The notes beneath the pieces are model-generated. The model searched no databases. It had not been told where the DNA came from and was given only the letters and a program-made list of their open reading frames with translations. From the NCBI GenBank assembly GCA_021654635.1, contig AP025179.1, positions 3,286,001 to 3,350,000 on the forward strand: a stretch of DNA of 64,000 bases. Reading direction: 5' to 3'. Every line of letters begins with the position of its first letter. The first letter of the stretch is position 1. This stretch comes from Mycobacterium kiyosense (GTDB taxonomy: Bacteria > Actinomycetota > Actinomycetes > Mycobacteriales > Mycobacteriaceae). Position numbers and translations under genes: made by a program. Positions 43,465 through 55,122 of this stretch are shown here, in pieces.

Positions 43465-43573
43465 CCCCACGCGTGGCCGCGACACTTCCCGGCCGCCCGG
43501 GAGCTGACTTCGGTGCGTCGGCACCCGATGGTGCGTTATTTCGGCCGTCGGCAGCCCAAGTAACGTGACGAGC

Positions 43574-43810
43574 ATGCCCGAACAGCCGAGCGCTCCTGTC
43601 CCCGACCCCGGCTATGACAGCGCCGGGGTGCCCACGTTCGATTCGGTGCGCGAGAAGATCGAATCGCGCTACGGCGCCGCACTGGGGGCCGAGGAACTGG
43701 CGGCGGAGACGACCGAAGGCCGGTCCGTCGAAGAGGATTACCAGCAGCGTCAGCGGGCGGCCGCCGAGCGCCTGGCGCAGATCCGGGAGTCGATGCACAC
43801 CGATGAGTGA
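43574..43810 (+). CDS. Small charged helical protein (Rv1638A-like position)
   Basis: A 78-residue acidic protein: Pro-rich start (MPEQPSAPVPDPGYDSAGVPT), then charged helical sequence (FDSVREKIESRYGAALGAEELA) ending in QRQRAAAERLAQIRESMHTDE, probably coiled coil. Function unknown. M. tuberculosis has a small gene of this kind (Rv1638A) near uvrA. ATG 43574 is chosen because a TAACGT hexamer (43561-43566) sits 7 bases upstream, as for leaderless mycobacterial mRNAs; an in-frame GTG at 43565 is the alternative. It overlaps the kinase gene by 8 bp. Confidence 0.7.
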   Translation: MPEQPSAPVPDPGYDSAGVPTFDSVREKIESRYGAALGAEELAAETTEGRSVEEDYQQRQRAAAERLAQIRESMHTDE

Positions 43811-45596
43811 CACGTCGCCAACCTCGCGGACCGGCCGTCAGTTCGGCCCGTACCGGCTGGGCCGACTGCTGGGCCGTGGTGGGATGGGTGAGGTCTACGA
43901 AGCCCACGACACGGTCAAGGACCGCACCGTCGCGCTGAAGTTGATGTCTCAGGAACTGAACTCCGACGACACCTTCCGGCGCCGCATGCAGCGCGAAGCG
44001 CACACCGCCGGGCGTCTGCAGGAACCCCACATCGTGCCGATCCACGACTTCGGGGAAATCGACGGCCAGTTGTACATCGACATGCGCTTCATAGAGGGCG
44101 AGGACCTCGGGTCGCTGCTGGCGCGCACCGGCGCGCTTCCCCCCCCGCGAGCCGTCGCGATCATCACCCAGGTGGCCGCCGCGCTGGACGCCGCCCACCG
44201 CGCCGGTGTCATCCACCGCGACATCAAGCCGGAGAACATCCTGATCACCGGTGATGACTTCGCCTACCTGGTCGACTTCGGCATCGCTGCGGCGGCAACG
44301 GACCAACAACTGACCAAAACCGGCACCGCGGTGGGCAGCTGGCGGTACATGGCGCCCGAGCGGTTCGCCGACGACGAGACCACCTACCGATCCGACATCT
44401 ACGGGCTGGCGTGCGTGCTGTACGAGAGTCTCACCGGGTCACCGCCCTACCAGACGCAGAACTTGAGCGCACTGATGGCGGCGCACATGATGCAGCCCGT
44501 CCCGCGGCCCAGCCAGGCGCGCCACGATATCCCGGCGGCGTTCGACAGGGTGATCGACCGCGGCATGGCCAAGAATCCGGCGGACCGGTTCTCGACGGCC
44601 GGTGAGCTGGCCCGGGCAGCCAGAGAGGCGCTCAGCGCGCCCGACCGGGATCGGGCGGCCACCATCATCGAGCACACCCAGCATCCCGGCCCGCCGCCCC
44701 CGCCGCTCCCGGCGCCCAGCGGGCCGGTCACCCAACCGCACTGGACGCCACCGGTGTCGCATCCGACGTACGCGGCACCGCCGCCGCAGGGACCCGCGCA
44801 CCCGGCGCCGCAGTGGCGGCCGGCCCCGGCACCACGCCGCAACCGGTGGTTGTTGCCGGCCGCGGCGCTGGTAGTGGTGGTGCTCCTGGCCGGCGCCGGC
44901 ATCTGGTTGATCAGCGGCAGCCGCGGCGGCGGTGGACGAAACGAGGCAAGCAGCACCGCCACCTCGCCCGCCGCGGGCAGTGCGGCCGTCACCACCACCG
45001 CCGCGCCGTCGGCGGCGCCGCTGGTAACCGCGGCGCAACTCGGGTCGCTGCTGCTCACCGAGCAGGAGGTCAACACCAGCGTCGGGACTACCGGCATCCT
45101 TCTGGACCACAACGTCTCGGAGATGAAGGACCCGGGCCCGGAGAACTCGTTGTCCGACGAACGCTGCCTGGGCGCCCTCATCGGTTTCCAGACGCGGACG
45201 TATAAGAGCAGCGGCTACACCGGGATGTCGGCGCAGCTGTTGCAGAAGCCGAACGCCAATCCCGGCTATGTGGTGGTCCAGGGATCGGCGGTTTTCGCCT
45301 CCGCCCGGCAGGCGGCCGATTTCGTTGCCGCACAGGCGGAGTCGTGGCAGTACTGCGCCGGAAAGTCGGTGACCCAGGTCAACAGCGGCAAGACGTCGGA
45401 ATGGACGTTCGGGCAACTCAGCGGCAACCCGCCCAATATTGCGCTGACCCGCACGCTGGCCGACAGCCCGGTGATCTGCCAGCACGTGCTGAGTGCGGTG
45501 TCCAACGTGGTGTTCGACGTCAACGTCTGCGCGCCCGGGGTCATCAACCAGGCTCGGCTGATCGCCAACAAGATGGCCACGAAACTACCCAAGTGA
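43803..45596 (+). CDS. Membrane serine/threonine protein kinase with PknH-type sensor domain
   Basis: A 597-residue receptor-like kinase. Cytosolic kinase domain about 15-280: P-loop LGRGGMGEVY, Lys46 in VALKLM, catalytic HRDIKPEN (Asp140), DFG, MAPER. A Pro-rich juxtamembrane stretch (about 290-350) leads to one membrane helix (LLPAAALVVVVLLAGAGIWLI) and an extracellular domain of about 200 residues with four Cys and the PknH-type fold pattern (LLLTEQEVNTSVG; VICQHVLSAVSNVVFDVNVCAPG). It resembles PknH, which senses outside signals and phosphorylates EmbR, but no embR lies nearby. Starts inside the end of the small gene before it, so the two are co-translated. Confidence 0.9.
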   Translation: MSDTSPTSRTGRQFGPYRLGRLLGRGGMGEVYEAHDTVKDRTVALKLMSQELNSDDTFRRRMQREAHTAGRLQEPHIVPIHDFGEIDGQLYIDMRFIEGEDLGSLLARTGALPPPRAVAIITQVAAALDAAHRAGVIHRDIKPENILITGDDFAYLVDFGIAAAATDQQLTKTGTAVGSWRYMAPERFADDETTYRSDIYGLACVLYESLTGSPPYQTQNLSALMAAHMMQPVPRPSQARHDIPAAFDRVIDRGMAKNPADRFSTAGELARAAREALSAPDRDRAATIIEHTQHPGPPPPPLPAPSGPVTQPHWTPPVSHPTYAAPPPQGPAHPAPQWRPAPAPRRNRWLLPAAALVVVVLLAGAGIWLISGSRGGGGRNEASSTATSPAAGSAAVTTTAAPSAAPLVTAAQLGSLLLTEQEVNTSVGTTGILLDHNVSEMKDPGPENSLSDERCLGALIGFQTRTYKSSGYTGMSAQLLQKPNANPGYVVVQGSAVFASARQAADFVAAQAESWQYCAGKSVTQVNSGKTSEWTFGQLSGNPPNIALTRTLADSPVICQHVLSAVSNVVFDVNVCAPGVINQARLIANKMATKLPK

Positions 45597-45616
45597 CCCC
45601 CGGGAACCATTGAGCC

Positions 45617-46811
45617 GTGCGCAAATTCAGCATCGCGGAACGCCGAAACCGGCTGGCGCGCAGGCACTTCCTGTCGGCACGGGGTTCGGCGACCCGCGTC
45701 ACCGCCGGACTGCTCGGCCTGCACGCCACCGACCCGGCCACGCCGTACCTGTCGCTGTGGGCCCGCTGCCCCGACTTCACCGTCGCCGACCTGGACCGGT
45801 TGCTCTACCAAAGACGTTCTGCCATAAAACATCTGGCGATGCGGCGGACATTGTGGCTGGTGAACACCGACGACTTTCCGCTGGTTCAGTCGGCGGCCAG
45901 CGCCGCCGTCGCCGACAACGAGCGGCGCCGCCTGATCGGCGACCTGCACAAGGCCGGCGTGACTGACGACGGCGACGGGTGGCTGAATCAGGCCGGCGCG
46001 GCCGTGCTGCGTCACCTCGGCGAGCACGGTCCGGCGAACACGTCCGAACTGCGGGCGGCACTGCCGGAGCTGGCCGGAACCTACGATCCCGCCCCCGGAA
46101 AACCTTGGGGCGGTTCAACTCCGGTGGCCCCCCCGGGTGTTGACCGTGCTGGCCGCAAGCGGTGCGGTGGTGCGCGGCCCCAACGACGGGTCCTGGACGA
46201 CGTCACGACCACGGTGGGTGCCGGCCCGGGACTGGTTGGACCAGGCCGGCGCACCACCGCCCGAGGGTACGGCGCGCGCCGAACTGGTCCGGCGTTGGCT
46301 GCACACCTTCGGGCCGGCCAGTGTCACCGACATCAAGTGGTGGTTCGGCACCACTTTGACCGCCACCCGAGTGGCGCTGGCCGCGATCGGGGCGGTGGAA
46401 GTGGACATGCACGGCAATCCCGGTTACGCGCTGGCCGAAGACCTGGGCACCGAGGCCGACGCGCCGCCGTGGGCCGCGCTGCTCCCGGCGCTGGACCCCA
46501 CCACGATGGGATGGTCGGAACGCGACTGGTATCTCGGCGAACATCGCGACCAGATTTTCGACCGCAACGGAAACGCCGGTCCCACCGCGTGGTGGAACGG
46601 GCAGGTGGTAGGCGGCTGGTGCCAGGAAACAGAGCCCGGCCAACCCGGGCGGGTCCGGCTGCAGTTGCTGGAAGACCCGGGCGCGGACGGGCGCCGCGCA
46701 CTGCAGCAGCGGGCCGACGAGCTCACCGCCTGGCTGGACGGGGCGCGAATCAGCCCGCGCTTTCCTTCGCCGCTGTCCAAGTCCGGCCGCGGGCCGCTGG
46801 CACCGGCCTGA
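45617..46811 (+). CDS. Winged-helix DNA-binding (HTH_42/YcaQ-like) protein, frameshifted
   Basis: The two parts read MRKFSIAERRNRLARRHFL...LHATDPATPYLSLWAR (to about 46125) and VLTVLAASGAVVRGPNDGSW...WLHTFGPASVTDIKWWFG (from about 46137), joined if one extra C in the run 46126-46134 is removed. Total about 397 aa. The family (winged helix DNA-binding domain, Pfam HTH_42) includes E. coli YcaQ (AlkX), a glycosylase that opens DNA interstrand crosslinks, so a repair role is possible, and uvrA lies nearby. The exact function is not proven. Follows the kinase by 20 bp. Confidence 0.8.
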
Positions 46812-46845
46812 GTCAGGTACGAGCGCAAGGGGTATGTAGCGGGTC

Positions 46846-47739
46846 ATGCATTGGCTGGGTACGCACCTTGCGGCAATCGGATCGGCGGCGGCGGCGTCGC
46901 TGTTTCTGGCTTTGGGCATTGTGGTGCGTCAGGCCGCTCTGCAGCGTCCGACCGTCAGCGACAAACCGCTACCGGCAGCCGCCGCGGCGGTGCTTCGCGA
47001 CGGGCTGTGGTGGGCGGGGACGGCGTCGGCCGTAGCCGGCTACGCATTTCAGGCGCTCGCACTCGCCCACGGGTCGCTGATGCTGGTGCAACCGCTGCTG
47101 GTGTCCTCGCTGCTGTTCGTGCTGCCCATGAGTGCCTGGCGGACCGGCAAGCGGGTAACCGGGCCCGAGTGGGCGTGGGCGACGTTACTGACCGCCGCGC
47201 TGGCGGTTTTCGTACTGGTCGGGCGGCCGAGGGAAGGACACTATCGCCCCACGGCGCCGGCCTGGGCGCTCGCCTGCGCCGCGACGGTGCCGGTGGTGGT
47301 GCTGTGCGTGTGGGTGGCACGTCGCACCACGGGCAGGGTTCGTGCGACGTCCCTGGGGGTGGCGGTGGCCGTCGGACTCGGGATGATCGCCCTGCTGACC
47401 AAGACGTGTACACACCTGGTCGGGGTGGGCGGCTGGCCCGCCCTGCTCTCCGCTCCCGCGCCCTATCTGCTGGTAACGCTGGCCGTGGCCGTTACCGCGT
47501 TGCAGCAGTGGGCTTTCCAGGCGGGCGCCTTGCAGGCGTCGGTGCCGGTCATGCTGGTCGGCGAGCCGGTCGTGGCGGTGGCGCTGGGCGTCGTGGTGCT
47601 GGGCGAGCAGTTGACGGCCCACGGCGTCGGGGCGGTGATCCTGCCGGCCGCCATCGCGACGATGGCGGCAGCGACCGTCGCACTCGGTCGCGGCGAAGGC
47701 GCCCAGACCGAGGAAGCGGCTCTGCAGCGCGTGCACTGA
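46846..47739 (+). CDS. DMT/EamA-type membrane transporter
   Basis: A 297-residue integral membrane protein with nine or ten hydrophobic helices in two repeats, for example WLGTHLAAIGSAAAASLFLALGI at the start and VPVMLVGEPVVAVALGVVVLGE near the end. The second repeat has the typical EamA signature with a Glu near the end of the ninth helix. Drug/metabolite-type transporter; substrate unknown. Starts 34 bp after the winged-helix gene. Converges with the minus-strand YbaB-like gene across a 25-bp gap. Confidence 0.8.
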   Translation: MHWLGTHLAAIGSAAAASLFLALGIVVRQAALQRPTVSDKPLPAAAAAVLRDGLWWAGTASAVAGYAFQALALAHGSLMLVQPLLVSSLLFVLPMSAWRTGKRVTGPEWAWATLLTAALAVFVLVGRPREGHYRPTAPAWALACAATVPVVVLCVWVARRTTGRVRATSLGVAVAVGLGMIALLTKTCTHLVGVGGWPALLSAPAPYLLVTLAVAVTALQQWAFQAGALQASVPVMLVGEPVVAVALGVVVLGEQLTAHGVGAVILPAAIATMAAATVALGRGEGAQTEEAALQRVH

Positions 47740-47764
47740 CACTGGGCGACAAAGACTTTCGCCT

Positions 47765-48145
47765 TCAGCGATCCCGCCAACCGCGTCGGGCCTGTTCTTC
47801 GTAGTAGGCTTCGTCGTCTTGCTCACGCTGGGCACGCTCGGCGTCCAGCCGAGCCGAGTTCGCCTCGACGAAGGTCGACATCGCCTCGAACCGCGGGTCG
47901 GACCGCACCTCGCTCATGGCGTCCTCGACCCTGACCTGTACGTCAGCCACCGCGGCGCGGTAGGCGGCGATGATCGCGTCTTCGTCGGGTACGTTCACCG
48001 ACAGCAGCCGGTTTTCGGCGTCCACGACCACGTGGATGCCGTCGGCCGTCCCGACACCGCGGGCCTGCTCGAGGGCGCGCTGAGCGCGCTGCACCTTGAG
48101 CCCGAGCTCTTCGAAGTCGTTGTCCGCCAACCCCGTCGGCCTCAC
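47765..48145 (-). CDS. YbaB/EbfC-like small protein, end of T7SS-like cassette
   Basis: A 126-residue protein of YbaB-type pattern: a helix (FEELGLKVQRAQRALEQARGVG), a beta section (GIHVVVDAENRLLSVNVPDEDA) and a second long helix, ending in a charged tail (RAQREQDDEAYYEEQARRGWRDR). YbaB proteins bind DNA as dimers, but mycobacterial cousins of this type often sit beside ESX-like genes with no known role. GTG 48145 overlaps the lipoprotein stop by 4 bp (GTGA), so it is the last gene of the cassette. Confidence 0.7.
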   Translation of the reverse strand: MRPTGLADNDFEELGLKVQRAQRALEQARGVGTADGIHVVVDAENRLLSVNVPDEDAIIAAYRAAVADVQVRVEDAMSEVRSDPRFEAMSTFVEANSARLDAERAQREQDDEAYYEEQARRGWRDR

Positions 48146-48699
48146 TTCTTGTCGTTGGGAAGCCGGCAGCCGGTGTATCCGGCGATCACCAGGTTGCCGC
48201 CGTAGGACACTTTGATGGACAGCCCGGTGGGACCGGAGAACCAGACGTCGTGATCCCTGGGCTGGTCCTTCATCACCTGGACGTCGGTGGCGTCCAGCTT
48301 GGCGGCCGAGTCCTTGGCCGCCGCGACGATCGCGGCCCAGTCCGGCTCGGAAACAGCGACGTTCTCCGCGACGCGTTGCGGCAGAAAGAAACTCTGGCCA
48401 GCGGTTTGCTCGTACGGTCGCTGGCAGTTGTCGCTGCTGCCCTGGTCCAGGGTTTCCCACCGGATCGAGGGAATTCTCGCGCTGGCCGCCGCGGCTATCG
48501 CGTCCATCGCGGACTGCAGTTGGGTCTTGGTGTCTTCCAAGGACGGCAGGGCTTTCAGCTGCTGCAGGGCGTGTGCGGCATCGCTGGACGGGGTGGGCGG
48601 ATAGGGCTGTTCCACGTGGCATCCTGTCGTCGCTAGCAGAACCGCAAGTGTCGCCGCGCAGCGAACGGCCGTGCGGATCGGTGCGGTGGGCTTTCTCAT
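48142..48699 (-). CDS. LppA-like lipoprotein
   Basis: A 185-residue secreted lipoprotein. The signal peptide TAVRCAATLAVLLATTGC ends in a lipobox with Cys about residue 27, so it should be lipid-anchored on the outer face of the membrane. The mature part has a helical start (AAHALQQLKALPSLEDTKTQLQ) and a beta-rich end (GGNLVIAGYTGCRLPNDKK), similar to the mycobacterial LppA family (Rv2543/LppA). ATG 48699 follows the hydrolase stop by 7 bp. An immunity or partner role for the hydrolase upstream is a reasonable guess, not shown. Confidence 0.78.
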   Translation of the reverse strand: MRKPTAPIRTAVRCAATLAVLLATTGCHVEQPYPPTPSSDAAHALQQLKALPSLEDTKTQLQSAMDAIAAAASARIPSIRWETLDQGSSDNCQRPYEQTAGQSFFLPQRVAENVAVSEPDWAAIVAAAKDSAAKLDATDVQVMKDQPRDHDVWFSGPTGLSIKVSYGGNLVIAGYTGCRLPNDKK

Positions 48700-48706
48700 C
48701 TGGTCG

Positions 48707-50594
48707 TCAGTCTCCGCGGATCGCATGGTCACCCAGGCCGGCGACGACGGCGGCGATGTTGTAGCCCGTGGTGCGCGGCAGGTTGTTGCCACCCTGGCGA
48801 GGATAATCACTGTGCCCGTGCGCGCCTTCCAGGTTGAGGCTTCCGCCGTGTCCGTCGGGTATGGCGACCGGACCGGTGGCCAGCCGGGTGAATTCGGGGT
48901 TGGTGGCGGGGTTGGGTCCGAAATGACCGGCTCCGGAGGCATCCAACGCGGTCAGGCCGCCCTCGGCGATCACGTTCAGCGGAAACGGCAGGAACGGGGC
49001 GCCGGCATGGACCAGCGGCGGTGCGTCGTAGGTGTATTGGATGGGGTCGTCCGGGGTTTCCATGGCGAATACGTGCCCGGGCTGCAGATGTAGTTGCTGT
49101 GGGGTGCTGGCTTCGATGCCCGGCGAACCGTAGAACAGGGCGTCGCTGACCCCGTGATTGCCGGGTTCCTGCAGGGCCAGGCCGGTGGTCAACGACCCGT
49201 AGGAGTGGCCGATGGCGGTCAGATGCGCTGGCCCCCCGTCATGGGCGGCCGTGATCCCGTCGTAGAAGCCGGCCAGCTGGTGCGCCCCGGCGCGGGCAAG
49301 GGTGTCGTGGCTGACGTCCCAACCGCCGGCCAGCGATCTGCCGAGGTCGTCGGTTCCGGGGACCTGCGGCGCGTCGTAGCCGATCCAGGCGATCGCCGAT
49401 ACGGTGTCGTGGGCGTGCCCCGGGGTGGTGCGCAGCTGTCGCAGCGCTTCTTCCCGGACGTGCGTCGCTTCCGAGGCCATCCCGTCGATTGCCCCGTGCA
49501 CGGTGGTGTTGAGCCCGGGCGCGGTGACTGAGACGTGGGTGGCGGTGTCCGGGTCGCCGATCGCGACGGCAGCGTGCGCCTGTCGACCGGTCTGGGTGTC
49601 CAGCAGCAACAGCTTGCGGTCGGGTTTGCCGCCGACGGCCTTGTCGACGGCCTGCAGATCCGGCAGGGTTCTCGTGCCGGCCAGGGCGGCGTCGTAGCGC
49701 CGCTGCCACTGCTCGTAGGCCACGCGGTCGTCGAAAATCGCACCCGGTTCGTTGGGTGAGGGAATGTTGTGTCCCGCCGCCCAATCCGGGTGCTGCGCGC
49801 GCAGCTCCTCGACCTGTGCCGCGGCGGAGCGGGCCCGGCTCAGTTCGTCGGCCAGGGTTTCACGGTTGTAGTAGTCACGGTCGACCGCGGGCAAGCCGTT
49901 GCGATTCCCGATGTAGTGGTCGTGGCGGTAGAGGGCGTCCTTCTCCGCGGGCGAAAGTCCCGCCCAGAAATCGTGCAGCTGTTTGGGGTCGGTGGGCAGC
50001 TGGGCGTGGCCGTCGATGATGGCCTGCACCTGCGGGCGCACCGCCGGCCCGTCGGGGTGCTGTGCGTAACCGGTCAGCTCCTGCAGTCCGGTGGAGATCG
50101 CTTGCGCCGCTTGGGTTTCCGCATCCCCGAATTGAGTCAGCAGATTCTTCACGCGCGTCTGGAAATCGGCAGCCTGGCCGTCGAGCTGCCCCTGCAGCAG
50201 GTAGGCCAGCAAGTCCCCCCGATCGTGCGCCCGGCACTTGCGGCGCCTTGACGTTGCCCGCGTCGTCCACGGTCATCCCGGCGGCCGGGATGTCGCCGTC
50301 GACTATTCGCAGCAACGTGTTCCGGTATCCGCTCAGTTGGGCGCCGTAAGTGTTGAAGGTGTCGGCCAGCGTCACCACGGCGGAGCCGATGTGGTTGGCG
50401 GCCAGCCGCTGTGACGTCGCGCGCACCGAAGCGGCGCCGGCTGCCGCACCCTTCCAGGTGTTCATCGCGGCGTCGACGTCGCGTTCGGCCTGCTCGACGC
50501 GCGAGGTGAAAGTGTTGCCCTGTGCGCTCAGATCCTCGGCGAACGCCGTCATCGTCTCGGGCTGGCAACCACGCACGTGGCTGATGGTGGTCAC
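48707..50594 (-). CDS. WXG-like domain fused to DUF1023 alpha/beta hydrolase, frameshifted
   Basis: About 628 residues. N-terminal about 100 residues are a helical hairpin with WKG (Trp-x-Gly) in AMNTWKGAAAGAASVRA, as in WXG100/ESX proteins. A linker leads to a second helical segment (FQTRVKNLLTQFGDAETQAAQAI). The C-terminal DUF1023 hydrolase has the nucleophile Ser in LTAIGHSYGSLTTG, preceded by SAIAWIGYDAPQ, and a late His candidate in GAHGHSDY. One extra G in the run at 50215-50220 breaks the frame between the two halves (around residue 126). ATG 50594 is 6 bp after the EspC-like gene. Looks like a type VII-exported esterase or lipase; substrate unknown. Confidence 0.82.
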
Positions 50595-50600
50595 CGCGAC

Positions 50601-50891
50601 TCAGCGGCCGTCGCTGTACAGGCGTCGTTGGGCCGCGAACGCCTGATCGAGTTCCTCGTAGGTGGCGGCGGCGTTGGTCGACGCCTCGGCCATTCGGCGC
50701 ACGCACTTTCCGACCACGCCGAATGCCTTGACCACCCCGTCGCCGACCTGATCGGCGGCGATCTGGACCGGTGAGCCCGGCATCGCCACCGCGACGGTGA
50801 GTTTGCACCCTGCGATCGCATCCGCATGCCCGGCCAGGGTGGCGCCGAGCCGGTGCAGGTTGTCCAGATCGACCTGCAGCAACTCGTCCAC
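50601..50891 (-). CDS. EspC-like (DUF2580) small secreted protein
   Basis: A 96-residue helical-hairpin protein, MDELLQVDLDNLHRLGATLAGHADAI at the start and a C-terminal helix ending in ATYEELDQAFAAQRRLYSDGR. YEELD fits the YxxxD/E type VII export signal, at the place where EspC has YSEAD. The Gly after the first helix and overall size match ESX-1 secretion-associated EspC-type proteins. It precedes the WXG-like hydrolase by 6 bp, so the two may form a secreted heterodimer. First gene of a four-gene cassette. Confidence 0.75.
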   Translation of the reverse strand: MDELLQVDLDNLHRLGATLAGHADAIAGCKLTVAVAMPGSPVQIAADQVGDGVVKAFGVVGKCVRRMAEASTNAAATYEELDQAFAAQRRLYSDGR

Positions 50892-50923
50892 GTCGCAGAG
50901 ACTACCGCCGCGGCGCGGCGAAA

Positions 50924-53836
<2,913 letters not shown>

Positions 53837-53905
53837 GCTGTCCCTTTCAGCTGAAACTCGTAGAGCCCTGCCGTGACGAACAGCTCACAGCGCAGGCCGC
53901 AATCC

Positions 53906-53928
53906 ATGCTAGGTGCAGCCACCGACAA
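53906..53928 (-). promoter_or_regulatory. PafBC/RecA-NDp-type DNA-damage promoter of uvrA
   Basis: On the minus strand TTGTCGGTG, 8 bases, then TAGCAT. This fits the RecA-NDp consensus (TTGTCRGTG-N8-TANNNT) that PafBC activates in mycobacteria during DNA damage independently of LexA. It would start transcription about 63 bases before the uvrA GTG. I see no LexA box (TCGAAC-N4-GTTCGA) between uvrA and the next gene. Confidence 0.75.
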
Positions 53929-53978
53929 GCCTCGTCCGGCCGCTGCCGGCCCGCGCCTGACCAAGTAGCGTGACCAGC

Positions 53979-54656
53979 ATGATCACTGTTTCCGACTCCT
54001 ACACCGGACACGTCGACCCGGGCACCGCCGCCCAGCGCACGCTGCCCGGCGCGACGATCCTGAAGGCCTCGGTCGGCCCGATGGACAACAACGCCTACCT
54101 GGTGACCTGTTCCGCGACCGGAGACACACTGCTCATCGACGCCGCTAACGACGCCGACGCGCTGATCGACCTGATCCGCCGGCACGCCCCCAAGCTGGCG
54201 TTGATCGTGACCAGCCACCAGCACTTCGACCACTGGCAGGCCCTGGAGGCGGTCGCCGCCGCCACCGGAGCACCCACGGCGGCGCACAAGATCGACGCGG
54301 AGCCACTACCGGTCCGACCGGACCGTTTGCTGGCCAACGGCGACACGATCCAGATCGGTGAGCTCACCTTCGACGTCATCCACCTGCGCGGGCACACTCC
54401 GGGATCGGTGGCACTGGCCCTGGACGGGCCCGCTACCGGCGGCGTCACCCAGCTGTTCACCGGCGACTGCCTGTTCCCGGGCGGTCCTGGGCGTACAACA
54501 CGCCCGGAAGAATTCGAGTCGCTCATCGGAGACCTGGAAACCAGAGTTTTCGACCGCTACGACGACGCCACGGTGATCTACCCCGGCCACGGCGACGACA
54601 CCACACTCGGCGTCGAGCGACCGCACGTAGCGGAGTGGCGCGAACGCGGCTGGTGA
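53979..54656 (+). CDS. Metallo-beta-lactamase-fold hydrolase (Rv1637c-like)
   Basis: A 225-residue MBL-fold protein, glyoxalase II-like. Metal ligands seen in SHQHFDHW (the HxHxDH motif), the His in LRGHTPGSV, the Asp in FTGDCLF and the His of YPGHGDDTT. It likely hydrolyses a thioester or similar; substrate unknown. ATG 53979 is chosen because TAGCGT (53966-53971) ends 7 bases before it, giving a leaderless mRNA; GTG 53970 is the alternative. It diverges from uvrA. The mobile element begins right after its stop, where M. tuberculosis would have Rv1636. Confidence 0.88.
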   Translation: MITVSDSYTGHVDPGTAAQRTLPGATILKASVGPMDNNAYLVTCSATGDTLLIDAANDADALIDLIRRHAPKLALIVTSHQHFDHWQALEAVAAATGAPTAAHKIDAEPLPVRPDRLLANGDTIQIGELTFDVIHLRGHTPGSVALALDGPATGGVTQLFTGDCLFPGGPGRTTRPEEFESLIGDLETRVFDRYDDATVIYPGHGDDTTLGVERPHVAEWRERGW

Positions 54657-54722
54657 AGCGCGGCACTCTCGATACTGCGCTCGCCCGAGCGCCACGTCCG
54701 TCTACGCGGCCGACTGTCCAAC

Positions 54723-54742
54723 GCGCTACAGCCCTGTAGCGC
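54723..54742. repeat. Perfect inverted repeat at left edge of the element
   Basis: GCGCTACAG, CC, CTGTAGCGC: 9-bp arms, 2-bp centre. It lies 67 bp after the host hydrolase stop and 27 bp before the promoter of the integrase operon. Size and symmetry fit a repressor operator or a recombinase arm site. It is less likely to be a plain terminator, because the 2-base centre cannot form a good loop and no T-run follows. Confidence 0.6.
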
Positions 54743-54768
54743 AATGATTAAGCGTTCAAATTGCCTAT

Positions 54769-54796
54769 TTACCAACGTAATTCGGTGCAATAGGCT
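54769..54796 (+). promoter_or_regulatory. Candidate leaderless promoter of the integrase operon
   Basis: TTACCA (54769-54774), 16 bp, TAGGCT (54791-54796, fits TANNNT). The ATG of the next gene is 8 bases downstream at 54805, the normal distance for a transcription start, so the mRNA would begin at the start codon. No ribosome-binding site is present, which agrees. Confidence 0.5.
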
Positions 54797-54804
54797 CCTC
54801 GGCC

Positions 54805-55122
54805 ATGAGCCGCGACAATGACCTGAGCAATGCTTCTTGCCCGCCGATCCCTGCCGGTGCGGTCGCCGGTGACTGGGATATCTGGCACGACATCACAGGC
54901 CGCAGCTGCCCGCAGGACTGCTACCGGCCGCTGACGTGGTCGCAGCACGACGTCGGCGAGGTCAGCGTGACTGTCGCCGGCGCGCAGTACGGCAACGGCG
55001 AACTGTTCCGGTACGTGTTGCTCCGCCCCGACACCGGCGACGCCGAACTCACGGCACCGCAGGCCCGTCGACTGGCGGCTGCGCTGCTCGATGCGGCCGA
55101 CTCACTCGACGCTCTGACATGA
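54805..55122 (+). CDS. Small protein preceding the tyrosine recombinase
   Basis: A 105-residue protein with several Cys and Trp residues (NASCPPIP, GDWDIWHDITGRSCPQDCYRPLTW), a beta section (GEVSVTVAGAQ) and a C-terminal helix (APQARRLAAALLDAADSLDAL). The helix pattern is common in small actinobacterial phage proteins, but I know no function. It overlaps the integrase start by 4 bp (ATGA), so the two are made together. An excisionase or regulator is possible; no clear helix-turn-helix is visible. Confidence 0.7.
   Translation: MSRDNDLSNASCPPIPAGAVAGDWDIWHDITGRSCPQDCYRPLTWSQHDVGEVSVTVAGAQYGNGELFRYVLLRPDTGDAELTAPQARRLAAALLDAADSLDALT

Noticed and set aside
54657-54804. tRNA gene as attachment site of the tyrosine recombinase
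   Set aside because: No cloverleaf or CCA-like end is recognisable in the flank or elsewhere in the window.
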